From CAZUAQ01 sp964618455 (GTDB taxonomy: Bacteria; Planctomycetota; Phycisphaerae; UBA1845; PWPN01): a stretch of DNA of 64,000 nucleotides. The notes below the pieces were generated by a model. That model saw only the letters and a program-made list of their open reading frames with translations. It made no database searches and was not told the origin of the DNA. The stretch spans positions 1 to 64,000 of the forward strand of contig CAZUAQ010000003.1 of the NCBI GenBank assembly GCA_964618455.1, read 5' to 3'. The position numbers and the translations under genes were made by a program. Of the stretch, positions 17,944-26,479 are shown piece by piece. Positions within the stretch are counted from its first letter, which is position 1. Each line of letters starts with the position of its first letter.

Positions 17944-18939
17944 TTACCAGAAGTGTATATAAAGTATGCCATTGAGTACTACGAGAAAGACGATGATGGC
18001 AACCAGGAAGATTGTTCCTCCGGCATCCGGAAACCGAAGATAGAGTTGATATGCCGTGACGAGTCGAAGCAGGCCGAGAATGGCAACGAAGGGGAAAAGA
18101 CCAGCGACCCACAGGGAGAGGGTCTGGAGCGACTTTTCATCAAGGCCCTGCTCGATGGTCATGAGTACGACGATGGGCATCAGGATCAATCCAATCCAGA
18201 ACACCATGTCGAATGAGTAGGCGACGGCGCGAAAGACGTGAAGCGAATGGATTTTGGCACGCCGCATGGTCTGCTGGAAGATCAGCAGGCTCGCAAAGCA
18301 GATCCATGGGATGCACGGCAAGTAGGCCAGCGCATAGAATCCCTGAGCCGAGGCGGACATGTTGAATTCGAGAACAGCGTACGTGTCCGACCAACTCGGC
18401 TTTCGCTTATCAATCAGTTCCTCGACACTCTTGACCCCTTCAGCCATCAGTACTCCTTGCAACGAACTCGGCTGGACTCCAGAAAAATAAGCACGCATGT
18501 CCTTCGCCTCCCGTTGAAAGGTTTGCATTTGGGCGTATCGAATCGTGCCCATCCGCAACCCGAGAAGCAGAAGAATTGCCATTACGTAAACGCCGCTGGT
18601 GATCATCACGTAGCGGATGAGTCGGTTTCGGTGAATCGGTTGCACCGGGTGCAGCGTACTGAAGAATTTCAGGGCAAGGACGGTGTTCAGCGCGGTCACC
18701 ACAAGCGCTCGCAGCCCGCGCTCCGGATGATGCTCGTACAGGTACGGATGCAGCCGCCGATTCGGGTCGAGCACCTCCGGCCAGGTGAAACGGTAGCCGC
18801 ATTCCGGGCAGCGCGGTACGGTCAGACCGCGCAGGTGATACGCGCACAGCGGGCAGAGCACATCCTCCTCGAGCGTCTCCCACTCGGGCGGCGCGTTTGA
18901 ATCGTTCGAGTGCTCATCGACGTGTCGCTCTACATCCAT
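17944..18939 (-). CDS. Zinc-ribbon membrane protein of unknown function
   Basis: A 331-residue protein. Residues about 25-50 hold two CxxC knuckles (CPLCAYHLRGL and CPECGYRF), a small zinc ribbon. Five or so membrane segments follow. The YHLRGL..CPECG form is common on planctomycete membrane proteins of unknown role. The ATG at 18939 is preceded by GGGGAGG at good spacing. It is convergent with the SDR gene (16-bp gap) and divergent from gpsA. No function is assigned. Confidence 0.7.
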   Translation of the reverse strand: MDVERHVDEHSNDSNAPPEWETLEEDVLCPLCAYHLRGLTVPRCPECGYRFTWPEVLDPNRRLHPYLYEHHPERGLRALVVTALNTVLALKFFSTLHPVQPIHRNRLIRYVMITSGVYVMAILLLLGLRMGTIRYAQMQTFQREAKDMRAYFSGVQPSSLQGVLMAEGVKSVEELIDKRKPSWSDTYAVLEFNMSASAQGFYALAYLPCIPWICFASLLIFQQTMRRAKIHSLHVFRAVAYSFDMVFWIGLILMPIVVLMTIEQGLDEKSLQTLSLWVAGLFPFVAILGLLRLVTAYQLYLRFPDAGGTIFLVAIIVFLVVLNGILYIHFW

Positions 18940-19086
18940 CAGGTGGCCTCCCCGTGAATGGCTGTGCACGCGCGCACACCCGCCCCCGATTGCCACGTTC
19001 CCTCCGTCTTTATAAGCTATATCGCAACGAATCGAAATCTCGCCGCCGGCGCACGTCGGCCGGTTACACGAAGGGCCGTCAATCAC

Positions 19087-20064
19087 ATGAGCGTCATCAT
19101 CATCGGTACGGGCAACTGGGGTTCCACGCTGGCCGGGCTCATCAATCCGCAGCAACAGGTGCGCATGTGGTGCGAGAACGATGACTGGGCCCGCCGCACG
19201 CAAGCGCGGCTCAAGGAGGTCGCGGGGGCTACCGGCGGCAACGTCAGCGTCGAGATCGCCTTCGAGAAGAAGTTCTCCCCCGACGACATTGTGCTGCTGG
19301 TGATCCCGTCGTCCGTCGTGGCGGTCGTGGCCCGGCAGATCCGCGACCATGTCGGCGACGGCAAGTACCCCACCATCGTGACCGCCTCCAAGGGCCTCGA
19401 CCGCGAGACCTTCCGCACCATGAGCCAAGTCATCGCCGATGAGATTCCCGGTGCGACGGTGGCGGTGCTCTCCGGCCCGAACATCGCCCGCGAAATCGCC
19501 AACGGTCGCCCCGCCAAGGCCATGATCGGCTGCGACAACGTCAACCATCTGATCCGCCTGGCCAAGGCACTCCGCAGCGATCGATTCCATCTCGAGATGA
19601 CCCGCGAGACCGTCGATCTCGAACTTTGCGCCGCCATGAAGGGGGTCTTCGCCATCGGCTCGGGCGTCATCGCCGGGCGCGAACTCGGCTCCAATTTCAT
19701 GGGCCTGCTGCTCACGTACGGCATGCGCGAGATTGAAGCCATATCGCGCTTCCTCGGCATCTCCAACCGCCATGTTTACGGCATCGCCGGCCTGGGCGAT
19801 CTCGTCGCGACCTGCTTCAGCCCCGACAGCCGCAACTACCGTCTTGGTGAGTTGCTCGCACGCGGGGCGTCGTTGCAGGAGGCGCTCGATGAAGTGCAGA
19901 TGGTTGTTGAAGGCGCGATGACCGCCTCGGCGGTGAGCGAGATGGCCGCGCTGCGTCTGCCGCTGCCGCTCTTCGCCGCCATCGCCCGCATCGTCGAAGC
20001 CCCTAGCGCCGAGGCCCTCGATCACTTCGAGCAGATCCTTCTCAACTACCCGGGGCAGGCATGA
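19087..20064 (+). CDS. gpsA: NAD(P)H-dependent glycerol-3-phosphate dehydrogenase
   Basis: A 325-residue cytosolic enzyme reducing dihydroxyacetone phosphate to sn-glycerol 3-phosphate for phospholipid synthesis. The N-terminal GTGNWGSTLAG is the GpsA Rossmann motif (usually GxGxWG). SGPNIAREIA, the catalytic-Lys region CAAMKGVFAIGSGVIAG, and YGIAGLGDLVATCFSPDSRNY (the GpsA GLGDLxxT signature) are all present. The ATG at 19087 begins the domain exactly; the open extension to 18958 has no homology. A TTGCCA/TATAAG pair at 18990-19016 could be a promoter, but its spacer is short (15 nt). Its stop overlaps the next gene's start (ATGA). Confidence 0.92.
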   Translation: MSVIIIGTGNWGSTLAGLINPQQQVRMWCENDDWARRTQARLKEVAGATGGNVSVEIAFEKKFSPDDIVLLVIPSSVVAVVARQIRDHVGDGKYPTIVTASKGLDRETFRTMSQVIADEIPGATVAVLSGPNIAREIANGRPAKAMIGCDNVNHLIRLAKALRSDRFHLEMTRETVDLELCAAMKGVFAIGSGVIAGRELGSNFMGLLLTYGMREIEAISRFLGISNRHVYGIAGLGDLVATCFSPDSRNYRLGELLARGASLQEALDEVQMVVEGAMTASAVSEMAALRLPLPLFAAIARIVEAPSAEALDHFEQILLNYPGQA

Positions 20065-20774
20065 AAGCCGTCATCCTCGCCGCCGGCGCCGGGCGACGCC
20101 TCGGGCTCGATCATCCCAAGAGCATGGTCGAGGTCGGCGGGCGCTCCATCCTGCTCCGCCAGCTCGACGCCTACCGCGCCACGGGTGTCGAGGAGTTTGT
20201 AATCGTCGTTGGATTCCAATACGAGCAGCTTCGCCGTCACGTGCAGGATCAGCCGGGCGCGTTCACGTTCATTGTCAACGAGCGCTACGCCGAGACGAAC
20301 ACGCTCTATTCGCTCTACCTCGCCCGCGAGCACCTGCGCAACGCCGTGTACCAGAGCAATGCCGACGTGGTGCTCGACTACCGTGTCATTGCGCGATTGC
20401 GTGAGGCCACGGGCAGCGCGCTGGCGATCATGACGCATCCCTGCGATGAGGAAGAGGTGAAGGTGCACGTGAAAGACGGCTTGATCGACGCCGTCGGCAA
20501 GTCGCTTCCGCCGGAAACCTGCGCGGGCGAGTTCATCGGCGTGGCGCGCTACGAAGCGGACTCGGCCCGCGCGCTCGCTGATGCCCTGACCCGCGGCGTC
20601 GATACGCCCGGCGGAGACGAGGCGTACTTCGAAGCGGCCCTGAACGAGGTGTGTGCAACGCATCCGATCCACGCCGTCGACGTCGGCGACCTGCCCTGCA
20701 CCGAGGTCGACTTCCCCGAGGACCTCCAACGCGCCCGCGAGATCATCGCCCCGAAGCTTCAAAGCGCCGACTGA
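20061..20774 (+). CDS. Sugar-phosphate/cholinephosphate-type nucleotidyltransferase
   Basis: A 237-residue enzyme of the NTP_transferase family. The N-terminal AVILAAGAGRRLG with PKSMVEVGGRSIL is the nucleotide-binding signature; the metal-site Asp is in QSNADVVLDY (about 105-110) and the second acidic site in CTEVDFPEDL near the C-terminus. Short members of this type activate phosphocholine, inositol-phosphate or sugar phosphates with CTP or GTP. Four-base overlap with gpsA implies co-expression, so the acceptor could be a glycerol- or lipid-linked headgroup; this is inference. Confidence 0.8.
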   Translation: MKAVILAAGAGRRLGLDHPKSMVEVGGRSILLRQLDAYRATGVEEFVIVVGFQYEQLRRHVQDQPGAFTFIVNERYAETNTLYSLYLAREHLRNAVYQSNADVVLDYRVIARLREATGSALAIMTHPCDEEEVKVHVKDGLIDAVGKSLPPETCAGEFIGVARYEADSARALADALTRGVDTPGGDEAYFEAALNEVCATHPIHAVDVGDLPCTEVDFPEDLQRAREIIAPKLQSAD

Positions 20775-21318
20775 CGATCGCACCCGCACGGTCGTCTCAG
20801 CTTCAGAGGTTCGCGCCAAGTCGACACGGCATCCAACCTTACAACGCGATCATCACAATCCGTACTCCGCCCATGACAACGACATCTCAGTAATAAACGC
20901 AGCTATCAACGCCACCACGACGGCACAGCGAGCAATACAGTCAGTACCGCGACCGTGACAGCACAGCGATGAAGAAAGTCCGTACCGCGACCGTGAGGGA
21001 GCGGAGATGGAGTCAAACTCATGAACAACGGATCAGCCCCATGGGCAAAGCAGCGCTCTTGACGGATGACTTGGAAAGATCGGTCGATGTGACTGGTGAC
21101 CCGCTCCCTCACGGTCGCGGTACTGAATGCAGAGCGCACGCATGCTCGACGATACAAATCGAAAACTGCCACCAGAGAAACACGGTGCTCAGGATCTCCG
21201 ATCCAAGTTTCAGGATTATGTCTTGACTGATGATATAGCGCGTCGCTGAAAACAGTGAAGAGGTTGAAACGTGATGAGCGCGGATCGCGGAAAAGAGATG
21301 AAATGCCTTGCAACGTCC
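20775..21318. other. Intergenic repeat region without genes
   Basis: This 544-bp gap between convergent genes contains the repeat family described at 20944-21123. The small open frames here read straight through the repeats and have no domain or ribosome site. Confidence 0.55.
20944..21123. repeat. Intergenic repeat: direct copy plus perfect 23-bp inverted pair
   Basis: A 15-base unit starting GTACCGCGACCGTGA at 20944 recurs at 20982, where it extends to 23 bases (20982-21004). The exact reverse complement lies at 21101-21123, giving a perfect 23-bp inverted repeat around a 96-nt spacer. Transcribed, it would form a long hairpin. It looks like a dispersed intergenic element (REP/MITE-like). 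No other copy is in this window. Confidence 0.75.
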
Positions 21319-22740
21319 TCAGTCGTCACACGCTTCCAGCGCCGCCCCTGTCAGCCCCAAGCAGCGCTGGAACCCGCCGAAATCGGTCTGGTCGATCGCC
21401 TGGTCGTCGTTGATATCAAGGCACCGGCACCACTGCGGAAGGCCCGCGAAGTGACCGGCGGCGGGCGCCGGGCCGGTCGCGCAATACAGGAAGTCTGCAT
21501 TGACACCGTTGTTGAAGTCGTCACTGTCCACCGCGCCGTTGCCGTCGAGGTCGAACACCGGATCGGCACACCCCGTCGGCGTCACTGCCCCTTCGAGGAC
21601 CTGGATGTAGTCCAGCCACATGGTCTTGCCGCAGCCTTCGCCGACATCACCACAACTCGCGCCACCCGCGTTGTCGATCAGGCCCCACTGCAATTCCAGA
21701 TCGGAACCGCCGTCGTCGTCCTCGCCGGGCATACCCAGCGCCCCATGGACCACGGTCGAAGGCTGCTCATTCAGATACGCGCTCCACGTACCGTCGGCAC
21801 GACAGATCAGGCGGACCGTATAGAACTCGCCGCCACTCCACGTCTCCGGCCCGGAGTTGTAAGTGCGAACACTCAGCGGGCCGAAGGGATACACCGAGGG
21901 CTCACTCTCGACCGATCGGTTCATGATACCGAGTCGCTCCTCACCGCCATGACCGGGGATGCTGTTGGGCGGCGTGATACCGAAGCGCCAGTGGCGATCG
22001 GCGGCGGCGCTGGGAAGTCGCATCTCAACAATGGCATGGCCCGTCTTCAGCGCCCACGGCCCGAATGCCATCCGCGCGACGACGGTCACATCCGTCACGC
22101 CGCCGGGCAGCAACAACATGCTCTTGCTGCGGACCTTGATCTTGCCGCCGTTGCGATTGCTGCTCGATTCCGCCGGAAGGACCTTGCCCGCGTCGTCGCC
22201 ACTGCCCGTGGACAGCCGAAGCGGGGGATAGCCCAACGGCGCGCCGGGGAATTGATTCGCCCCGTAGGGCGGCGCGTCCACGACGCGAATCGTCGGCGGA
22301 TTGGTCGGCAGTGCCGTCGGCGCATCGTTGATCGTCAGGGGACGGCCACTGGTGTTGTCCCCGTCGTCGTACGCCATCCACTCCGTGTAGCTGCACGAGC
22401 CTCCGATACCCAGTGGCGTCGCCGGGGCGTTGTAATGCTCCGCCGATTTTCGACAGCCCACATTGAGCACGCAGTTGTTGTCGATGATCAGGTCTTCATC
22501 GAAGTCCCGGCAGCCCTGCCACCAGCAGTCTTCATCGCCGGGAGGGTAAACGCAGATCGTCCCCGGGCAGGAGTCCTTCAGGCAGCGGCCCTCGTGTTCC
22601 CAGCCCTGCTCCTGCGGCATCGTGCCGGTGGACGCCTGGTACTCGAGCAGCACGCTGCCGGGAGCAGCGGAGAGGCTCCCGGTCAACCCGAGCAGAAGAG
22701 CGGCAACGAGCCGCTTTGGCGTGGACAGGCGTGGCAACAT
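21319..22740 (-). CDS. Secreted protein with dockerin-like EF-hand tail
   Basis: A 473-residue exported protein. The signal peptide is at about 1-27 (RLVAALLLGLTGSLSAA). The central part has many Cys and Trp residues and an apparent beta-sandwich layout, resembling a carbohydrate-binding or concanavalin-like fold (FYTVRLICRADGTWSAYLN); I cannot name the family. The C-terminus has two calcium-loop motifs, DLDGNGAVDSDDF and DINDDQAIDQTDF, as in dockerin or planctomycete C-terminal EF-hand modules. The ATG at 22740 is the only start that gives a signal peptide; an AAGGAAA site precedes it. Confidence 0.72.
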   Translation of the reverse strand: MLPRLSTPKRLVAALLLGLTGSLSAAPGSVLLEYQASTGTMPQEQGWEHEGRCLKDSCPGTICVYPPGDEDCWWQGCRDFDEDLIIDNNCVLNVGCRKSAEHYNAPATPLGIGGSCSYTEWMAYDDGDNTSGRPLTINDAPTALPTNPPTIRVVDAPPYGANQFPGAPLGYPPLRLSTGSGDDAGKVLPAESSSNRNGGKIKVRSKSMLLLPGGVTDVTVVARMAFGPWALKTGHAIVEMRLPSAAADRHWRFGITPPNSIPGHGGEERLGIMNRSVESEPSVYPFGPLSVRTYNSGPETWSGGEFYTVRLICRADGTWSAYLNEQPSTVVHGALGMPGEDDDGGSDLELQWGLIDNAGGASCGDVGEGCGKTMWLDYIQVLEGAVTPTGCADPVFDLDGNGAVDSDDFNNGVNADFLYCATGPAPAAGHFAGLPQWCRCLDINDDQAIDQTDFGGFQRCLGLTGAALEACDD

Positions 22741-23273
22741 CAAGCAGATTTCCTTCTTCCATCGGGCGACGACACGTCCGCCGCAGAGCGGATTATCGGA
22801 ACCCGGGTTCCCCCGTTCGGCAGGATGCTTCTTCTTCGCTCCTCCGAGACTCCTTCCGCACAACATCTGATTATATCGTTCGCGGCGCGCCTTCGGCGGT
22901 TTTTCGCGGGAAAGCGTGTCGCCCGTAAAGCCTGACGGGATGACGCTCCCGGCCCCAAGCTCGTGGTGAGCGATTCCAGGGGATCCCGGGTCGCCATGAC
23001 CAGTGCCCTTGTCCGGATCGCGCAGGATACCGGACCCGTGGGGGGAGTCCCAGGGAAGTGAGTCCGGGGGCACGCGACATCAAAAAAATGAAATGCCGAC
23101 ACCGCCTCGGCGGTACCGGCATTTCAGAAGGAGGAGAAAAAGGGCTCAATCGTTTTCCGGCGACTCGCTTCGCACGCATTCCCTCTCGCCAATCGTGCGA
23201 CTCGAAACGAGTGGATGATGTCGGTGGCTCCCGTGCCTCCGGACCGCGCTCCGCTAGCGCGGATCCGGTCACC
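22741..23273. other. Intergenic region with sigma-gene terminator
   Basis: This 533-bp gap lies between two minus-strand genes. It holds the strong terminator at 23082-23125, a hairpin (CCGCGCT/AGCGCGG) right behind the sigma-factor stop, and presumably the promoter of the dockerin-tailed gene, which I cannot place. No gene is supported. Confidence 0.5.
23082..23125 (-). terminator. Rho-independent terminator of the sigma-factor gene
   Basis: GAAATGCCG (23090-23098) pairs with CGGCATTTC (23117-23125). Inside lies a second stem ACCGC/GCGGT with loop CTCG. On the minus strand the hairpin is followed by ATTTTTTT (23082-23089). It lies about 150 nt past the stop. Confidence 0.85.
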
Positions 23274-24236
23274 TCAGGCGACGCGAAGCTCGCGCTCGAT
23301 CACCCGTCGAAGCTTCCGCAACGCGGAATTCTGAATCTGCCGAACCCGCTCCTTGGTGACGCCCAGCTCATCGCCCAGCTGGATCAGCGTCTTGACCTGC
23401 TCGGCCTCCGGGGCGTTCAGGCGGAAACGCTCGATGAGGACCCGCCGCTCCATCACATCCAGCGAAGCATGATCGCCCTGGACGATGCTGCGCAGTCGCT
23501 CGATGCACCACTCTTCCTGGTCCTCGTGTTTCCGTCTCGGTGCATCACCTCGCTCCAGCGTGGGGTCGTACTCGAGGGGAAAACGGCTGCGGTGCTGGTG
23601 GATCCGGTGCCGCGCCCGCTGAAAACAGCGCAGGATCGCGCGGCAGGCATACGTGCTGAACTTGAATCCGCGGGAGATATCGAATCGATCGACGCTGCGC
23701 ATCAGTGTGAAGTTGCCTTCGCTGATGATGTCGTCGTAGTCGTTGTACGGCAGCCGCGCCTTCTGCGCCATGCTGATGACCAGCCCGATGTTGGCCTGGA
23801 TGATCCGACTGCGCGCAATCATGACGCGGTGAAGCCAGCCGAGAAGCTGTCGCAAAATGGCGAACGAGAGCCGGCGGCCCTGGTGTTGGACCAGGATGTC
23901 CGCCACGCGCATGCGGGCGAAGTTGAACTGGTGGAAGAGACGTCTTTCGTCATCGGTGGGCAGCTTGGAAGCCGTGCGATCGGGGTCGATCGACATCGGC
24001 GACTCGATGAAGTAGGTGGAGCCCCGCGCCAGGCGGGCCTTTGCGCCGAAGAGTTCCGTTTCCGCCTTCGGCGTGTCGTAGTAGGGGTCGTATACGACCT
24101 CGAAGTCTTCGGCGAGCGTCGTCTCCAGCAGGTGACGATCGGCTTCGTCCAGACGTTCGAGTTCCTGGGCAGAGGGGGGCAGTACTTGAGGCGAAATCAC
24201 CTCGAGTCCGCCGCGGATCTTCCGGGCCTGGATCAC
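23274..24236 (-). CDS. Sigma-70 family RNA polymerase sigma factor
   Basis: A 320-residue sigma factor. Region 2 is clear (IIQANIGLVISMAQK, DDIISEGNFTLMRSVDRFD, GFKFSTYACRAI), as is region 4 with its HTH (IQLGDELGVTKERVRQIQNSALRKLRRV). The segment between them is short and lacks a full region 3, and no region 1.1 is seen, so this is an alternative, reduced group-3-like factor. The N-terminal 120 residues have no match I know. I place the start at a GTG (24236) because TAAGGAG lies six bases upstream; an in-frame ATG at 24329 has no comparable site. Its regulon is unknown. Confidence 0.85.
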   Translation of the reverse strand: MIQARKIRGGLEVISPQVLPPSAQELERLDEADRHLLETTLAEDFEVVYDPYYDTPKAETELFGAKARLARGSTYFIESPMSIDPDRTASKLPTDDERRLFHQFNFARMRVADILVQHQGRRLSFAILRQLLGWLHRVMIARSRIIQANIGLVISMAQKARLPYNDYDDIISEGNFTLMRSVDRFDISRGFKFSTYACRAILRCFQRARHRIHQHRSRFPLEYDPTLERGDAPRRKHEDQEEWCIERLRSIVQGDHASLDVMERRVLIERFRLNAPEAEQVKTLIQLGDELGVTKERVRQIQNSALRKLRRVIERELRVA

Positions 24237-24853
24237 ATTCAACTCCTTACGGACGGGCGTCTTCGAGCCATCCAGAGATCGGTTCTGGCGACACGGGCGA
24301 GAAGTATGGTGTCGACTCTGACCGCTCACCGCCGCATTGCTTCAGCACGCGCGACTCGATCACGAAATGGGCTTCATCAGGAATGGCAGGGTACTTCAGC
24401 GAAGGTCATCGCCAACTTCCACCTGCCGCTCTCCCGTGATCGCGCTTGAAAACTCCGTCCTGCGTATCCACATGTGCGATTGACGTGCGACCCTTCAACG
24501 CGTGACTCCGGCCGGTTGAAAGGTTCACTTCCTTCCGGCGTTTCCGGGATCGAGGTCTCGGAAACACCTTCTCCGCAGTGTTATTCGCCGAAGACCCGGG
24601 CGATCAGCCCCGGAGTTCCGAAAAAAACTTAGGAACTTCTACTGATACCTCGGGCATGGCCGTCTCAAGAGCACGGAAAAACGAGTTCCAAGTGGTTAAT
24701 TGGAATAGGTTTACGTTTCAGGTGTTTTCCAGGGAGAGTTGCTCGAAACTAGTCATGACACCTGCTGGGTGGAGCATGCGTGACGGATGAGAATTTTTCT
24801 GATCGACCGGGATGCGCAAAATGCCCCGGGATGCGGTACGAATCCGCAGGCAC

Positions 24854-24883
24854 AAAAAAACCCATCCTTTCGTGAAGGATGGG
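24854..24883 (-). terminator. Rho-independent terminator
   Basis: CCCATCCTT (24861-24869) pairs with AAGGATGGG (24875-24883), loop TCGTG. On the minus strand it is followed by seven T (24854-24860). It lies 285 nt beyond the ABC-permease stop (25168), so it ends either that transcript or a separate small RNA. Confidence 0.75.
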
Positions 24884-25045
24884 CTTTCGGCGCCTGGAAA
24901 TCCGTTGGCAGTCGGTTTTCCCCCCAAGCGCCCTGATTCTCCCATTGTTTCAGACTCGAAGAAGCCGATCCTCCGCGATCGACTCCCAAGCTCATTAAGT
25001 AATACGTTCGGGAAAGCGTGTATCGGCCCCAAAAATCAGAATAAT
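24854..25045 (-). ncRNA. Candidate structured small RNA
   Basis: On the minus strand, a stable two-part stem-loop (24889-24932: GGCGCTTGG pairing with CCAGGCGCC, inner stem GGAAAACCG with CGGATTTCC) is followed directly by a Rho-independent terminator. Upstream is another possible hairpin (GTCGATC/GATCGGC). No open frame across it looks coding and no gene starts close behind the terminator, which argues against a simple attenuator. The 5' end is a guess. It matches no RNA family I can recognise; 6S RNA is a possibility by size only. Confidence 0.3.
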
Positions 25046-25167
25046 TCTTGGATAAACCTATACTGAGCATTTGTTGAATCCAGGGTTTGGGTTGTAAGGT
25101 TATTTCGCGAATGGGTTTAGGATTTTCGTATCTGCAAGGTTATCCGAATGGCATTGCACCATTCCGG

Positions 25168-26136
25168 CTATCCTACCTCGCGTTTCTGGAACAACGCGAC
25201 GCCCAGGAGCAGCCACGCCAGCGCGAAAAGCATCGCATAGCCAAACGCCATCATCACGTACGTCAGCGTAATCGGAGTCCCCTGGGTGAGAGCATCGGTG
25301 ACCCAGAGATAAGCAAAATTCGGCGTAATGCGATAAGCCGCATCGGAGATGGCACTTGCCTCGCGGTGGATCCCGAAGAGAGAATCGGAGACCAGGCCGA
25401 TCAGCATGACGGCGGTGCAGATCGTCAGGGTCATGACCTGGCCCAATCGTGTCGAAGCAGCAACCGCCACGGCCGTAAGCACCAGAACCATGGCGAAAAC
25501 CAGGAGCAGGGCGCCCAGGAGCTGGCCATCCCGGAAATCCTTCGCGAAAGGTTGAATCTTCCACTCGGGATCGATCAGGCAGACCATGACGAAAGCGAGC
25601 GTGAGCGAACCGAGGCCGATCGCGACCGAAGTGGTCTGGAAGTTCATGTCGTACATATAGTTACAAAAAGCTGCGATCAGGAGGGCCCCGAACAGAGCCG
25701 AGAGGCCGAAGACGATCACGGGGTAGTCCAGGTGCTGACTGGCGCGTTCCATGACCTTGTGCCGCATGGTCAGGAGGAAGGCGATGGAGCAAAGATAATA
25801 GGCCACGGCCAGGGCGGTGGAGAGCCCGATGTACTTGCCCAGCAGGAAGAGGGGACGGCTGACCGGCTTGCTGATGACGGTGAGGACCGTCTTGTTGTCG
25901 ATTTCCCGGGATAAAACTCCCGCCGCGCTGAAAGCTGCTAAAAACAAACCGGTGAGCAGCAACGTAGAAAGGCCGAGGTCCTTGTTGAACTTGTTGTCAT
26001 CCTCCAACGTATAGCCCGCGAACGAGGTATTCAGGACCAGAAGGGCGATGGTGACGAGGATCAGCACGCCGAAGATCGGCTGGCGGATCGTCTCGATCAG
26101 GCAATTGACGATGATTCCCCAGAGTTTGGTGAGCAT
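25168..26136 (-). CDS. ABC-2 type transporter permease
   Basis: A 322-residue membrane protein with six or more hydrophobic segments. The layout and the SREIDNKTVLTVISKPVSRPLFLLGKYIG motif region (about 72-100) match ABC-2/NosY-like permeases, which work with a separate ATPase. The phrase KTVLTVISKPVSR parallels RHIFMVASKPVPR in the permease at 32389, so the two proteins are probably related. No ATPase lies on this strand; the ATPase at 31138 is the nearest candidate partner. The ATG at 26136 removes a 37-residue extension with no hydrophobic or conserved content. Confidence 0.8.
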   Translation of the reverse strand: MLTKLWGIIVNCLIETIRQPIFGVLILVTIALLVLNTSFAGYTLEDDNKFNKDLGLSTLLLTGLFLAAFSAAGVLSREIDNKTVLTVISKPVSRPLFLLGKYIGLSTALAVAYYLCSIAFLLTMRHKVMERASQHLDYPVIVFGLSALFGALLIAAFCNYMYDMNFQTTSVAIGLGSLTLAFVMVCLIDPEWKIQPFAKDFRDGQLLGALLLVFAMVLVLTAVAVAASTRLGQVMTLTICTAVMLIGLVSDSLFGIHREASAISDAAYRITPNFAYLWVTDALTQGTPITLTYVMMAFGYAMLFALAWLLLGVALFQKREVG

Positions 26137-26479
26137 GCCGGTTGTACGCGAGTCCTGTGAATCGGGTTTACTGCGGTTCCGTCGACTTCCGCCGAACGGA
26201 TGTCTTCCAAACGGGTGAAGGTATCGCTGAAAGCGGCCTGATGCCATCCCCCGATCATCGAGGGGCCGCTGATCGTTGATATCGCAGCAAGGTGCCGCAA
26301 GTGGGCGTCAACTTGGCAGTGCGAACGGGTTATTGTAAATTACGCCGCTTGACCGTCCAGAGGTCGCGCCAAAAAATCCTTAAACCGTGCCCGATCGCCT
26401 CGCGCCGCGCCGCCAGGCTCGGGGCCGACGCCCGGTCGACCCCGCGGGTGACTTTCCAGAGAGATGATCCTCAACGCCC
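26137..26479. other. Divergent promoter region of the SPFH-ABC array
   Basis: This 343-bp gap separates the minus-strand permease from the + strand SPFH array. It contains one good + strand promoter candidate (26313-26341) and no gene. Confidence 0.5.
26313..26341 (+). promoter_or_regulatory. Sigma-70-type promoter of the SPFH-ABC array
   Basis: TTGGCA (26313-26318) is followed after exactly 17 nt by TAAATT (26336-26341). The start codon of the first SPFH gene is about 138 nt downstream. The -35 box is strong; the -10 box matches four of six positions. Confidence 0.45.

Larger units (their letters stand above)
24237..25167. other. Long intergenic region (931 bp)
   Basis: The largest non-coding stretch of the window. 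It is AT-richer than its neighbours. It holds a minus-strand terminator (24854-24883) preceded by a stable hairpin (24889-24932), described separately as a possible small RNA. The 600 bp nearest the sigma gene have no recognisable gene, though the promoter of that gene should be here. Confidence 0.5.

Noticed and set aside
21271..22935. 554-codon + frame
   Set aside because: Antisense of the dockerin-tailed secreted protein; no homology, and the minus-strand gene has a signal peptide and EF-hand motifs.
24718..25070. Two overlapping minus-strand frames of about 105 codons
   Set aside because: Both run through the terminator hairpin and T-tract, and show no domain; a non-coding RNA fits better.
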